Below, piece by piece: positions 8,023-15,600 of a stretch of DNA of 29,208 nucleotides. This stretch comes from Fimenecus sp045631225. GTDB taxonomy: Bacteria > Bacillota > Clostridia > Oscillospirales > Acutalibacteraceae. The notes beneath the pieces are model-generated. The model searched no databases, had not been told where the DNA came from, and was given only the letters and a program-made list of their open reading frames with translations. Location of the stretch: assembly GCA_045631225.1 (NCBI GenBank), contig JAZQUG010000027.1:1-29208 (forward strand). Direction: 5' to 3'. The translations under genes and the position numbers were made by a program. The number at the start of each line of letters is the position of its first letter. The first letter of the stretch is position 1.

Positions 8023-8094
8023 GTGTTGATTATCTCAAGAAAAAGTGTTACAATGATTACAAAATTATTACAATACGTAAAAATAAATCAACAC
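8023..8094 (+). promoter_or_regulatory. tetR promoter flanked by a 9-bp inverted repeat
   Basis: A -35 box TTGATT (8026-8031) and -10 box TACAAT (8049-8054) are separated by 17 bases. The -35 box lies within GTGTTGATT (8023-8031), whose exact reverse complement AATCAACAC lies at 8086-8094, just before the GGAG ribosome site. The repeat therefore brackets the promoter and start region, a layout suited to autoregulation by looping or to an mRNA stem occluding the ribosome site. The promoter is well supported; the role of the repeat is inference. Confidence 0.55.
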
Positions 8095-8106
8095 GGAGAT
8101 GAAAAT

Positions 8107-8727
8107 ATGAGTATTAATGAAAATGACAGTCGTGTAAAACGAACAAAAAAACTTATTCGACAGGGTCTTGTATCTTTAATTAAAGAAAAGAGCATAAACA
8201 AAATTACTGTTAAAGAATTAACTGACTGTGTTGAAATAAACAGAGGTACGTTTTATCTCCACTATAACGATGTTTTTCACCTTGTAGAGTGTATTGAAAA
8301 TGAACTTTATAATGAATTCGATGCAAAACTTTCATCATATACAGGCGACCAGCTTCTTAAATCCCCTGTTGATGTGTGTGAGGATTTCTGCTCTCATTTT
8401 TATAAGCATAAAGATATCTACACTGCTCTTTTAAGTGAAAACGGTGATGCAAAGTTCTCATATAAAATCGGTGAACTTTTGAATAAAAAAGTTCATTCTA
8501 TCTTTAAATCAATCTTTCCGAATATGGATAATACAAAGTATGATTTTGCATACAGTTACAGTAAATTCGGTCTTGTTGGTCTTACCTATTGTTGGTTTAC
8601 TGAGCACCCTGAATGGACACCTCGTAAAGTGGCTGAATTGTGGCTCAGCCTTACAACATTAGGTATATGGGGTATTCTTGGTGATGAGGGTAAAGAGGTT
8701 CTTATAAATGCACACATTTCTCGTTAA
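8107..8727 (+). CDS. TetR/AcrR-family transcriptional regulator
   Basis: A 206-residue regulator. The ATG at 8107 is chosen because GGAG lies eight bases before it and homology begins there; the upstream in-frame codons contain the promoter. The N-terminal TetR helix-turn-helix is visible: RVKRTKKLIRQGLVSLIKEK, then ITVKELTDCVEINRGTFYLHYND (about residues 30-55), in which the recognition helix RGTFYLHY is characteristic. The C-terminal region (about 75-206) is an all-helical ligand/dimer domain of the TetR_C_33 type common in Firmicutes; its effector is unknown. It overlaps the CDF transporter gene by 20 bases and is divergent from the ABC exporter. A local repressor of efflux genes is the simplest reading. 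Confidence 0.9.
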   Translation: MSINENDSRVKRTKKLIRQGLVSLIKEKSINKITVKELTDCVEINRGTFYLHYNDVFHLVECIENELYNEFDAKLSSYTGDQLLKSPVDVCEDFCSHFYKHKDIYTALLSENGDAKFSYKIGELLNKKVHSIFKSIFPNMDNTKYDFAYSYSKFGLVGLTYCWFTEHPEWTPRKVAELWLSLTTLGIWGILGDEGKEVLINAHISR

Positions 8728-9874
8728 ACATTTTATTAAAGATAGTGAAAATACAGGAAATTTAAAGGTACGTGAAGCCTATGGGACATTAGGCAGTATC
8801 ACAGGAATTGTCGTCAATATTATACTTGCAATTGCAAAATACTTTGCCGGAATCATTTCCGGCAGTATTTCTGTTACAGCTGATGCCATAAATAACTTGT
8901 CCGATGCGGGATCATCAATAATTTCACTTGTTGGTGTAAAGCTTTCTGCAAAACCTGCTGACAAGGACCATCCATATGGTCATGGCAGAGTTGAATACAT
9001 TTCTGCACTTGCAGTTTCTTTTGTTGTTTTACTTATGGGTATTGAGTTATTCAAAAGTTCTGTTGACAAAATTATCAACCCAGTTCCCGTTAAATTCAAT
9101 ATTCTTTCTCTTATTATTCTTGCTGTCAGTATTTTGGCAAAACTCTGGCTTGGATTTTTCAACAAAAAACTTGGTGAAAAAATCAACTCCGCTCCAATGA
9201 TGGCTGTTATGAAAGATAGCTTCAGCGATTGTCTTGCAACAGGTGTTGCTTTGATTGCTATCGTTGTTTCTGCATTTTCTGACATCAGCATTGACGGATA
9301 TTTAGGTGTTATTGTTGCAGGGTTTATTTTCCTTGCCGGATTTAATATTCTTAAAGAAACAATGGCTGACCTTTTAGGTAAACCTGCTGACAAGGCTTTT
9401 ACTCAGGAAATTGAAAACAAAATTCTATCTTATGATAAAATTGTCGGCGTTCACGATATGATTATTCACGACTATGGTCCTGGACGAAAATTTGCATCAG
9501 CACACGCTGAAGTTTCTTCACAAGACGATATTATGGAAATTCACGATATTATTGACCTTGCTGAACGTGACATTCTCAATGAATATGGAATTGTTATTTC
9601 AATACATACTGACCCTATCGTTACAGATGATGAAAGAATTAACTCTCTTAAAAAGATGACTGTTACAATTGTTAAGGAAATTTCCGACGAAATGTCTATT
9701 CACGATTTCAGGGTTGTTGATGGTCCTACTCACACTAATCTTATCTTTGACCTTATTGCTCCTCACAAATTTCATATGTCAAACGAAAAAATTCGCAAAA
9801 CAATTGAAGATAAGTTGAGCAAAATAGACGAAAGATATTTTGTTGTAATCACAATTGAACACGCTTTTAACTAA
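8708..9874 (+). CDS. CDF cation exporter with manganese-type metal site
   Basis: A 388-residue cation diffusion facilitator, a proton-coupled exporter of divalent metals. Six membrane helices occupy about residues 28-215, followed by a cytoplasmic domain with a second repeat-like segment to 388. In TM2 the motif ADAINNLSDAGSS gives N62 and D66; in TM5 KDSFSDC gives D170 and D174. This N-D-D-D site matches that described for Mn2+-selective MntE-type exporters, whereas zinc exporters carry HxxxD. HPYGHGRVEY (88-97) is the conserved CDF loop. The start has AGAGG nine bases upstream and lies inside the tetR 3' end, so the two are cotranscribed. Mn2+ export is predicted from the motif, not proven. 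Confidence 0.88.
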   Translation: MHTFLVKHFIKDSENTGNLKVREAYGTLGSITGIVVNIILAIAKYFAGIISGSISVTADAINNLSDAGSSIISLVGVKLSAKPADKDHPYGHGRVEYISALAVSFVVLLMGIELFKSSVDKIINPVPVKFNILSLIILAVSILAKLWLGFFNKKLGEKINSAPMMAVMKDSFSDCLATGVALIAIVVSAFSDISIDGYLGVIVAGFIFLAGFNILKETMADLLGKPADKAFTQEIENKILSYDKIVGVHDMIIHDYGPGRKFASAHAEVSSQDDIMEIHDIIDLAERDILNEYGIVISIHTDPIVTDDERINSLKKMTVTIVKEISDEMSIHDFRVVDGPTHTNLIFDLIAPHKFHMSNEKIRKTIEDKLSKIDERYFVVITIEHAFN

Positions 9875-9899
9875 ATTTTATTTTTTTGTCGATTTACTC

Positions 9900-9927
9900 T
9901 TGCAAAAGACACAAAATATAGTAAAAT
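9900..9927 (+). promoter_or_regulatory. Promoter of the PRPP synthetase-like gene
   Basis: TTGCAA (9900-9905) and TAAAAT (9922-9927) are 16 bases apart, upstream of a strong GGAGG ribosome site (9962-9966) and ATG 9975. This gives a leader of about 40 bases. No hairpin or riboswitch-like structure is visible in it. Confidence 0.5.
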
Positions 9928-9974
9928 ATATATGTAGATTATCATATATTGTTTAATTATGCGGAGGTTAAATT

Positions 9975-11144
9975 ATGGCAGACAGAGAAATCACCACAAT
10001 ACCAAATGGACCTCTCGGTATTATTGCTTTACCGGGATGCGAAGAAATGGCTGAGAAAATTGACCGTTATCTTGTAAAATGGCGTAAACAGCAGGATTCA
10101 GAACACAAGGCAACGATCGCTTTTTCAGGTTATGAAAGAGATACTTATATTCTTAATGCAACATTCCCTCGTTTTGGTACAGGTGAAGGTAAGTGTTCAC
10201 TTCACGAATCAGTTCGTGGATATGACATCTATATTCTCATTGATGCATTTAACCACGGTGTCACATATAAAATGTATGGTCAGACAGTTCCTATGAGTCC
10301 GGATGACCACTATGCTAACCTTAAGAGAGCAATCTCAGCTATCGGTGGTAAAGCAAAGACAATTACAGTTATTATGCCTATGCTTTATGAAGGCAGACAG
10401 CATAAGCGTTCTTCAAGAGAATCTCTTGACTGTGCAGTAATGCTTCAGGAGCTTTGTCTCTCGATGGGTGTTGACAACATCATTACTTTTGATGCTCACG
10501 ATGCTCGTGTTCAGAATGCAATTCCTCTTCACGGATTTGAAAATGTTTCACCGGCATATCAGATGATTAAAGCTCTTGTTAATAATGTTGACAATCTTAA
10601 GCTTGATAAAGAACATACAATGATTATCTCTCCTGACGAGGGTGGTATGTCACGTTGTATGCAGTATTCAAACTATTTAGGTCTTGACCTTGGTATGTTC
10701 TACAAGCGTCGTGACTATTCAAGAATTGTTGACGGTAGAAATCCAATTATTGAGCATCAGTTCCTTGGTTCAAATATTGAGGGCAAAGATGTTATGATTA
10801 TTGACGATATGATTTCTTCAGGCGAATCAATGCTTGACGTTTCAAAGAAGCTTAAATCACTTGGTGCTAACAGAGTTTTCATCTTCTCTGCTTTTGGTCT
10901 TTTCAATGCAGGACTTGACAGCTTTGATAAGGCATACCGTGATGGTCTTTTCGATAAGGTATTCACAACAAATCTTGTTTATCGTATGCCTGAGCTTAAA
11001 AAGCGTGAATGGTATTGTGAAGTTGAACTTTCAAAATATCTTTCATACATTATTGACACACTTAATCACGATAAATCAGTCAGCAAACTTCTTAATCCTT
11101 CTGACAAAATCGATGTACTTCTTACAAAAGCAGGAATCAAATAA
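9975..11144 (+). CDS. prs: Ribose-phosphate pyrophosphokinase-like protein (divergent PRPP synthetase)
   Basis: A 389-residue protein of the PRPP synthetase fold, which would transfer pyrophosphate from ATP to ribose-5-phosphate to make PRPP for purine, pyrimidine, histidine and NAD synthesis. Seen: GIIALPGCEEMAEKI at the N-terminus, ATIAFSGYERDTYILNATFPRF where classic Prs has the ATP-loop region, MPMLYEGRQHKRSSRES (about residues 134-150) in place of YARQDRK, FDAHDARVQNAI with the metal-binding DAHD, SPDEGGMSRC, and the PRPP loop DVMIIDDMISSGESMLDVS (about 273-291). It is about 70 residues longer than usual Prs (about 315), mainly at the C-terminus. The sequence differs enough from classic Prs that substrate or allostery may differ. 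It is monocistronic, with its own promoter and terminator. Confidence 0.85.
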   Translation: MADREITTIPNGPLGIIALPGCEEMAEKIDRYLVKWRKQQDSEHKATIAFSGYERDTYILNATFPRFGTGEGKCSLHESVRGYDIYILIDAFNHGVTYKMYGQTVPMSPDDHYANLKRAISAIGGKAKTITVIMPMLYEGRQHKRSSRESLDCAVMLQELCLSMGVDNIITFDAHDARVQNAIPLHGFENVSPAYQMIKALVNNVDNLKLDKEHTMIISPDEGGMSRCMQYSNYLGLDLGMFYKRRDYSRIVDGRNPIIEHQFLGSNIEGKDVMIIDDMISSGESMLDVSKKLKSLGANRVFIFSAFGLFNAGLDSFDKAYRDGLFDKVFTTNLVYRMPELKKREWYCEVELSKYLSYIIDTLNHDKSVSKLLNPSDKIDVLLTKAGIK

Positions 11145-11152
11145 AAACCAGC

Positions 11153-11178
11153 AAAACTCCCTTTATTGGGAGTTTTTT
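11153..11178 (+). terminator. Rho-independent terminator after prs
   Basis: AAAACTCCC and GGGAGTTTT form a nine-base stem with a TTTATT loop, followed by further T. It lies nine bases past the prs stop and ends the transcript before the acyltransferase gene. Confidence 0.92.
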
Positions 11179-11208
11179 GTTTGAACTCAAAACCAAAAGG
11201 AGATTTTT

Positions 11209-12273
11209 ATGAACAATATTTCTAAACAAAGAGACTATTGGTTTGATAATGCAAAAGCATTTTTAATTTTACTTGTATTTATGGGACACATTTGCGAGTG
11301 TCTTATTAAAACCGTACCATTTGAAGGTGGAACACCCATATGGCTCAACGACCTTTTCAAGTATATTTATGTTTTTCATATGCCTGTATTTATGATTATT
11401 TCGGGTCGTTTTGCTAAAGGCAGAGTTGACCGCAACGATTGGGTGGTATCAATAAACAAGCTGATTGTACCATATATCGCAGTTCAGTTTTTTATGATGC
11501 TGTTTTACTGTGTTATTGGTTATTCAAAGGTTACATATACTTCCTTTTTTAGCCCCGGTTATGGTCTTTGGTATATTTTTGTGCTTGGTATTTATCAGAT
11601 GGTAACACCTCATTTGCTTAAAATTTTCCGTAAAAAATGGCTGTTATTCCCTGTGTCAGTTATCTTGATGATAATCTTGCTATATCAGAGATATCCATTC
11701 CCAACCCCGATTCCAAGAATTATCAACTTTTATCCATTCTTCATTTTCGGTTATCTTACTGCAAATTACAGTTTCGATTTTTGTAAGAAAACAATCTTCA
11801 GAATTTTGAGTGCATTTGCTTTTATAGGTCTTTTTGTTGCCATCAATTATGATTCCGTGCTTGAAGTTGCACTTCTTTCAGGAAAAAGAACTTATATCCA
11901 ATATTATAATCTTTTAGGAATAAGCAAACCTGAACTTTTAATAATAACCATTGTCAGATACCTTGCAGGTTTTCTGTTTTTCCTTTTCGTAATGGGAATT
12001 AGTCCTGTCAAAAAATATATTGGTACAAAATTAGGTACAAATTCAACTTATATTTACATATTACACTTATTCATCGTAGTTGCTTTAACTGCACTCGGCA
12101 AATCTCATCATATTCTTGATTTCTGTACTAATGAAATCTTTGCTGTTATTTTACTTATTCTTACAATTCCTGTAAGTTATCTGCTTGTTTCATCACCTGT
12201 TGTGAAAGCAACAAAATGGCTTGTTTCACCAGAATTCAGTTTAAAGAAAATTGCAGAAACAATTATTAAATAA
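11209..12273 (+). CDS. Membrane acyltransferase, acyltransferase-3 family
   Basis: A 354-residue multi-pass membrane protein of the acyltransferase-3 family (OatA/fucose-4-O-acetylase-like), which transfers acyl groups from acyl-CoA to cell-surface sugars. The N-terminal signature is present: YWFDNAKAFLILLVFMGHI (about residues 10-28), with the catalytic-type histidine, and FHMPVFMIISGRFAKGR (about 56-72). About ten hydrophobic helices follow, and no extracellular SGNH domain is attached. An AAAAGGAG ribosome site precedes the ATG. The neighbours (prs ended by a terminator, GH2 with its own promoter) give no substrate clue. O-acetylation of a surface polysaccharide is the likely role, inferred from the family. 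Confidence 0.88.
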   Translation: MNNISKQRDYWFDNAKAFLILLVFMGHICECLIKTVPFEGGTPIWLNDLFKYIYVFHMPVFMIISGRFAKGRVDRNDWVVSINKLIVPYIAVQFFMMLFYCVIGYSKVTYTSFFSPGYGLWYIFVLGIYQMVTPHLLKIFRKKWLLFPVSVILMIILLYQRYPFPTPIPRIINFYPFFIFGYLTANYSFDFCKKTIFRILSAFAFIGLFVAINYDSVLEVALLSGKRTYIQYYNLLGISKPELLIITIVRYLAGFLFFLFVMGISPVKKYIGTKLGTNSTYIYILHLFIVVALTALGKSHHILDFCTNEIFAVILLILTIPVSYLLVSSPVVKATKWLVSPEFSLKKIAETIIK

Positions 12274-12311
12274 AAAGTGAAATTTTTACTTAATATGCTA
12301 TATATTTATGG

Positions 12312-12341
12312 TTGAAAATATTAATATAAATATTGTATAAT
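12312..12341 (+). promoter_or_regulatory. Promoter of the GH2 glycosidase gene
   Basis: TTGAAA (12312-12317) and TATAAT (12336-12341) are 18 bases apart; a second TATAAT follows at 12343. GGAGG (12373-12377) sets the start at ATG 12383. No catabolite-repression (cre-like) operator is apparent. Confidence 0.65.
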
Positions 12342-12382
12342 ATATAATGAAATAAATTGATTTACTTTTTATGGAGGTTATT

Positions 12383-14647
12383 ATGAGAAACATTAAAGTT
12401 ATCAACAACGATTGGCTTTTCTCAAAAAACGCTAAATCTGCTCCTGCTACTCTTCCTGCTGATTGGGAAGCTCTTAATCTTCCTTTCACATGGAATGGTA
12501 AGGATGGTCAGGACGGTGGTAATGACTATTACAGAGGCACTTGCTACTTTGCAAAGGAAATCAAAGCTGATGAATTACCTGAAGGTGCAGTTAAATATCT
12601 TCAGTTTGACGGTGTTAACTCATCTTGCGAAGTTTTCTGGAATGGAACAAGCATCACAAAGCATGATGGTGGTTATTCAACATTCAGAGTACAGATTAAA
12701 GACATAAAAGATGTAAACTTACTTGTTGTTGCAGTTGATAACTCTGCAAATGACAGAGTTTATCCACAGAATGCTGACTTTACATTCTATGGCGGTATCT
12801 ACCGTGATGTAAGTGTTATCGGTGTTCCTGAATGTCACTTTGACCTTGATTATTACGGCTCACCTGCTATTATGGTTACTCCTGAAATCAAGGGTGCAGA
12901 CGCTGAAATCGAAATTAAAACATTCTTCAAGAATGATAAATGCAAAGTCCGTTATGAAATCATTGCTGACGGTGAAGTTATTGCATCTAAAGAAGATGAT
13001 GACGATGCAGAATTCGAAATCAAGAATGTTCATCTCTGGGACGGACTCAAAGACCCATATCTTTATACAGCAAAGGCAACTCTTATCTGTGATGGAGTTG
13101 AAGTTGATGAAGTTTCAACTCGTTTTGGTTGCCGTACATTTAAGATTGACCCTGAAAAAGGTTTCTTCCTCAACGGTCGTGAATATCCTCTTCGTGGTGT
13201 ATCCCGACATCAGGACAGACCTGATGTTGGTAATGCACTTACACCTGAAATGCATAAGGAAGACCTTGAACTTATCCTTGAAATGGGTGCTAACACAATT
13301 CGTCTTGCTCACTATCAGCATTCACAGGTTTTCTATGACCTCTGTGATGAGGCTGGTCTTGTTCTCTGGGCTGAAATCCCATATATTTCAAGCCATATGC
13401 CAACAGGCTATGATAACACAATTTCACAGATGAAAGAGCTTGTTATTCAGAACTACAATCACCCATCAATCGTTGTGTGGGGACTTTCAAACGAAATTAC
13501 TATTGCAGGTTCAAATCCAAACCTTATCAAGAATCATAAAGACCTCAATGATATGGTTCACGAAATGGATAAAACTCGTCTTACAACTATCGCAGCAGTT
13601 TCAATGTGCGATATTAACGACGAATATGTTCATATTTCTGATGTTCTTTCATACAACCACTATTTCGGTTGGTATGGTGGTTCAACAGAAATGAATGGTC
13701 CTTGGTTTGATGATTTCCACAAGAAATATCCAAACAAGCCAATCGGTCTTAGTGAATACGGTTGTGAAGCACTTAACTGGCACACATCAACACCTACTCA
13801 GGGTGACTATACAGAAGAATATCAGGCATACTACCACGAAGAACTCATCAAGCAGATTGCTGAAAGACCATATCTTTGGGCAACTCACGTTTGGAATATG
13901 TTCGACTTTGCTGCTGACGCTCGTTCAGAGGGTGGCGAAAACGGTATGAACCACAAGGGTCTTGTGACTTTTGACAGAAAGTATAAGAAAGACTCTTTCT
14001 ATGCATACAAAGCATGGCTTTCAAGCGAACCTGTACTTCACCTTTGCTCAAAGAGATATATCGACAGAGTTGAAGATGTAACAAAGGTTACAGTTTATTC
14101 AAACTGTGACGAAATCGAACTCTTTGCAAATGGTGTCAGTGTTGGCAAACAGACAAAGGGTAAATATCCATTCTTCTACTTTGATGTTAAGAATGAAGGT
14201 ACAACTGAACTTAAAGTTGTTGCAGGCAATCTTACAGATACTGCTACAATTAATAAAGTTGACACTCCAAACGAAGCATATGTTATGAAAGAAGAAGGTC
14301 AGGTTATCAACTGGTTTGAAATAAATATGCCTGATGGATATCTTTCAATCAATAGCACAATCGGTGACATCATGAGCACATTCCGTGGTAAAATTATTAT
14401 GGTTAAATTCCTTATGATGCTCAAAGAATCTGCAGGTGGTGGAAAGAAAAAGGATGACGGTGAAGAAAAGAAAGGCAATATGCTTTCCGGCTTCAAAGTT
14501 ACTCCTGCAATGCTCAAAAATGTTTATAAGATGGCAAAGGGCTTCACAATCAAACGTGTATTCTCAATGCTCGGTGGTTCATTCACAAAAGAACAGATTC
14601 TCGAAATCAATGCAAAGCTCAATAAAGTAAAAGCACCAAAGAAATAA
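12383..14647 (+). CDS. Glycoside hydrolase family 2 (beta-galactosidase/beta-glucuronidase type) with extra C-terminal tail
   Basis: A 754-residue GH2 enzyme without a signal peptide, so cytoplasmic. The ATG at 12383 is chosen over the one at 12371 because the latter contains the GGAGG ribosome site. Order: sugar-binding jelly-roll domain (about 1-150), immunoglobulin-like domain (about 155-250), and TIM barrel with FFLNGREYPLRGVSRHQD, HYQHSQVFYDLCDEAGLVLWAEIP, acid/base E371 in WGLSNEI, nucleophile E458 in GLSEYGCEA, and THVWNMFDF. A C-terminal beta domain follows (about 550-626). Residues about 636-754 are not a usual GH2 domain: a linker rich in Gly, Lys and Glu (about 686-699), then a basic helical segment ending EQILEINAKLNKVKAPKK. 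The substrate cannot be set among beta-galactosides, glucuronides or mannosides. Confidence 0.92.
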   Translation: MRNIKVINNDWLFSKNAKSAPATLPADWEALNLPFTWNGKDGQDGGNDYYRGTCYFAKEIKADELPEGAVKYLQFDGVNSSCEVFWNGTSITKHDGGYSTFRVQIKDIKDVNLLVVAVDNSANDRVYPQNADFTFYGGIYRDVSVIGVPECHFDLDYYGSPAIMVTPEIKGADAEIEIKTFFKNDKCKVRYEIIADGEVIASKEDDDDAEFEIKNVHLWDGLKDPYLYTAKATLICDGVEVDEVSTRFGCRTFKIDPEKGFFLNGREYPLRGVSRHQDRPDVGNALTPEMHKEDLELILEMGANTIRLAHYQHSQVFYDLCDEAGLVLWAEIPYISSHMPTGYDNTISQMKELVIQNYNHPSIVVWGLSNEITIAGSNPNLIKNHKDLNDMVHEMDKTRLTTIAAVSMCDINDEYVHISDVLSYNHYFGWYGGSTEMNGPWFDDFHKKYPNKPIGLSEYGCEALNWHTSTPTQGDYTEEYQAYYHEELIKQIAERPYLWATHVWNMFDFAADARSEGGENGMNHKGLVTFDRKYKKDSFYAYKAWLSSEPVLHLCSKRYIDRVEDVTKVTVYSNCDEIELFANGVSVGKQTKGKYPFFYFDVKNEGTTELKVVAGNLTDTATINKVDTPNEAYVMKEEGQVINWFEINMPDGYLSINSTIGDIMSTFRGKIIMVKFLMMLKESAGGGKKKDDGEEKKGNMLSGFKVTPAMLKNVYKMAKGFTIKRVFSMLGGSFTKEQILEINAKLNKVKAPKK

Positions 14648-14665
14648 TAAAACATTCACAATAGT

Positions 14666-14692
14666 AAAAGCACCCAAAAGGGTGCTTTTTTT
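14666..14692 (+). terminator. Terminator after the GH2 gene (bidirectional)
   Basis: AAAAGCACCC and GGGTGCTTTT form a ten-base stem with an AAAA loop and a T-run. The A-run on its other side lets it also serve the converging nucleotidyltransferase gene on the minus strand. Confidence 0.93.
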
Positions 14693-14709
14693 ATTCTCGA
14701 TTATAAATA

Positions 14710-15438
14710 TTAATTTTTAAGAACACTTTCAGCTTCGGTTAAGTCGGAAAGAGTGTTTATATTAAACTCTTTTTCTGCAACTAAAAATGTTGTACCACTT
14801 AATCCTGATTCTACTAAATAGTTGAACGAATCACACAAGTCATAAAGTTTATCCGGATTAGTTTCGTATGTTTCCTTTATAAGCTTTTGTGCTTGACCAT
14901 TAAAAACACTGAAACCTGTGCCTTTTATATTGTTTACAACCACCTGAGGTTTTTCTGTGCATTTTACAAGTAATGCTTCATCATTTGTTTCCACAGAAAA
15001 ATTATTTTTGATTTTTTGAGGGTTTTCCTCATATGTAACACCACAATAAAAATCAAATTTTCCCATTTCAACTATATTTTTTATTGCTTCGATTTTCAAG
15101 TCCACAAAAAGTTCGTCAGACAACTGCAAAAATACCGTTTCATTGTCGTCTATTACTTTCAATGCTTGCATAAAAGCATTCATTAGCCCTTTTTGTTCCT
15201 GCTGATATACATAATGAAGCTTTATATTATTATATTCATTACCAATAACATTTTTAATCAGTGCACCTTCTTTTCCGATAACAATATAAGCTTCCGGAAT
15301 TTTCAACTGCACTAAATTATCTAAGGCATAGGTTATTAAACTTTTTTCATTTATTTTTGTTAATGGCTTACAGCAATCTTCATTACTGCTTTTTTTCAGA
15401 CGGGTTCCGTCACCTGCTGCCAATATTATTCCAATCAT
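14710..15438 (-). CDS. Sugar-nucleotide-type nucleotidyltransferase
   Basis: A 242-residue single-domain protein of the NTP-transferase (GT-A-like) superfamily. The nucleotide-binding signature is at the N-terminus: IILAAGDGTRLKK (residues 4-16), then CKPLTKI with K24. The metal-site region reads VFLQLSDELFVD (about 111-122), and the sugar-phosphate side holds TEKPQ and NIKGTGFSVFN. The family couples an NTP to a sugar-1-phosphate (or an alcohol phosphate, as in CDP-inositol or MobA-like enzymes) and releases pyrophosphate; the specific pair cannot be read. It sits downstream of a GT2 and a radical SAM gene on the same strand and also has its own promoter, so it may supply the activated sugar for that cassette (inference). 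Confidence 0.85.
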   Translation of the reverse strand: MIGIILAAGDGTRLKKSSNEDCCKPLTKINEKSLITYALDNLVQLKIPEAYIVIGKEGALIKNVIGNEYNNIKLHYVYQQEQKGLMNAFMQALKVIDDNETVFLQLSDELFVDLKIEAIKNIVEMGKFDFYCGVTYEENPQKIKNNFSVETNDEALLVKCTEKPQVVVNNIKGTGFSVFNGQAQKLIKETYETNPDKLYDLCDSFNYLVESGLSGTTFLVAEKEFNINTLSDLTEAESVLKN

Positions 15439-15501
15439 TTAAGACCTCTTCTTTATATAAGCGTTCGTTTTTTTCTTTTGAAATTTCCTTGTAATACCAT
15501 T

Positions 15502-15530
15502 GTTATAAAGCTGTAACTTACACTTTACAA
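15502..15530 (-). promoter_or_regulatory. Promoter of the nucleotidyltransferase gene
   Basis: On the minus strand TTGTAA (15530-15525) and TATAAC (15507-15502) are 17 bases apart, about 65 bases before the ATG with an AGAGG ribosome site. The 160-base gap also holds GTGTTGATTATC at 15558-15569, a 12-base match to the tetR promoter region (8023-8034). No terminator hairpin is visible after the GT2 gene. Confidence 0.55.
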
Positions 15531-15600
15531 GCATTTATGATACAATTATATTGGGATGTGTTGATTATCCTTCGTGTTTTATAAGTAAAAATATTTCTTT

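Noticed and set aside
8023..8106. Extended N-terminus of the TetR protein
   Set aside because: The upstream 28 codons overlap the -35 and -10 boxes, and the GGAG ribosome site lies just before ATG 8107.
12274..12311. Terminator after the acyltransferase gene
   Set aside because: AAGT and ACTT could pair around GAAATTTTT, but the stem is only four bases and A/T-rich, too weak to call.
12371..12382. Upstream ATG of the GH2 gene
   Set aside because: The GGAGG ribosome site follows directly inside it; ATG 12383 is five bases downstream and fits the family.
15439..15600. Small RNA or riboswitch in the 160-base gap before the nucleotidyltransferase
   Set aside because: Apart from the promoter and the 12-base match I see no strong stem or conserved aptamer; it is A/T-rich and mostly unstructured.
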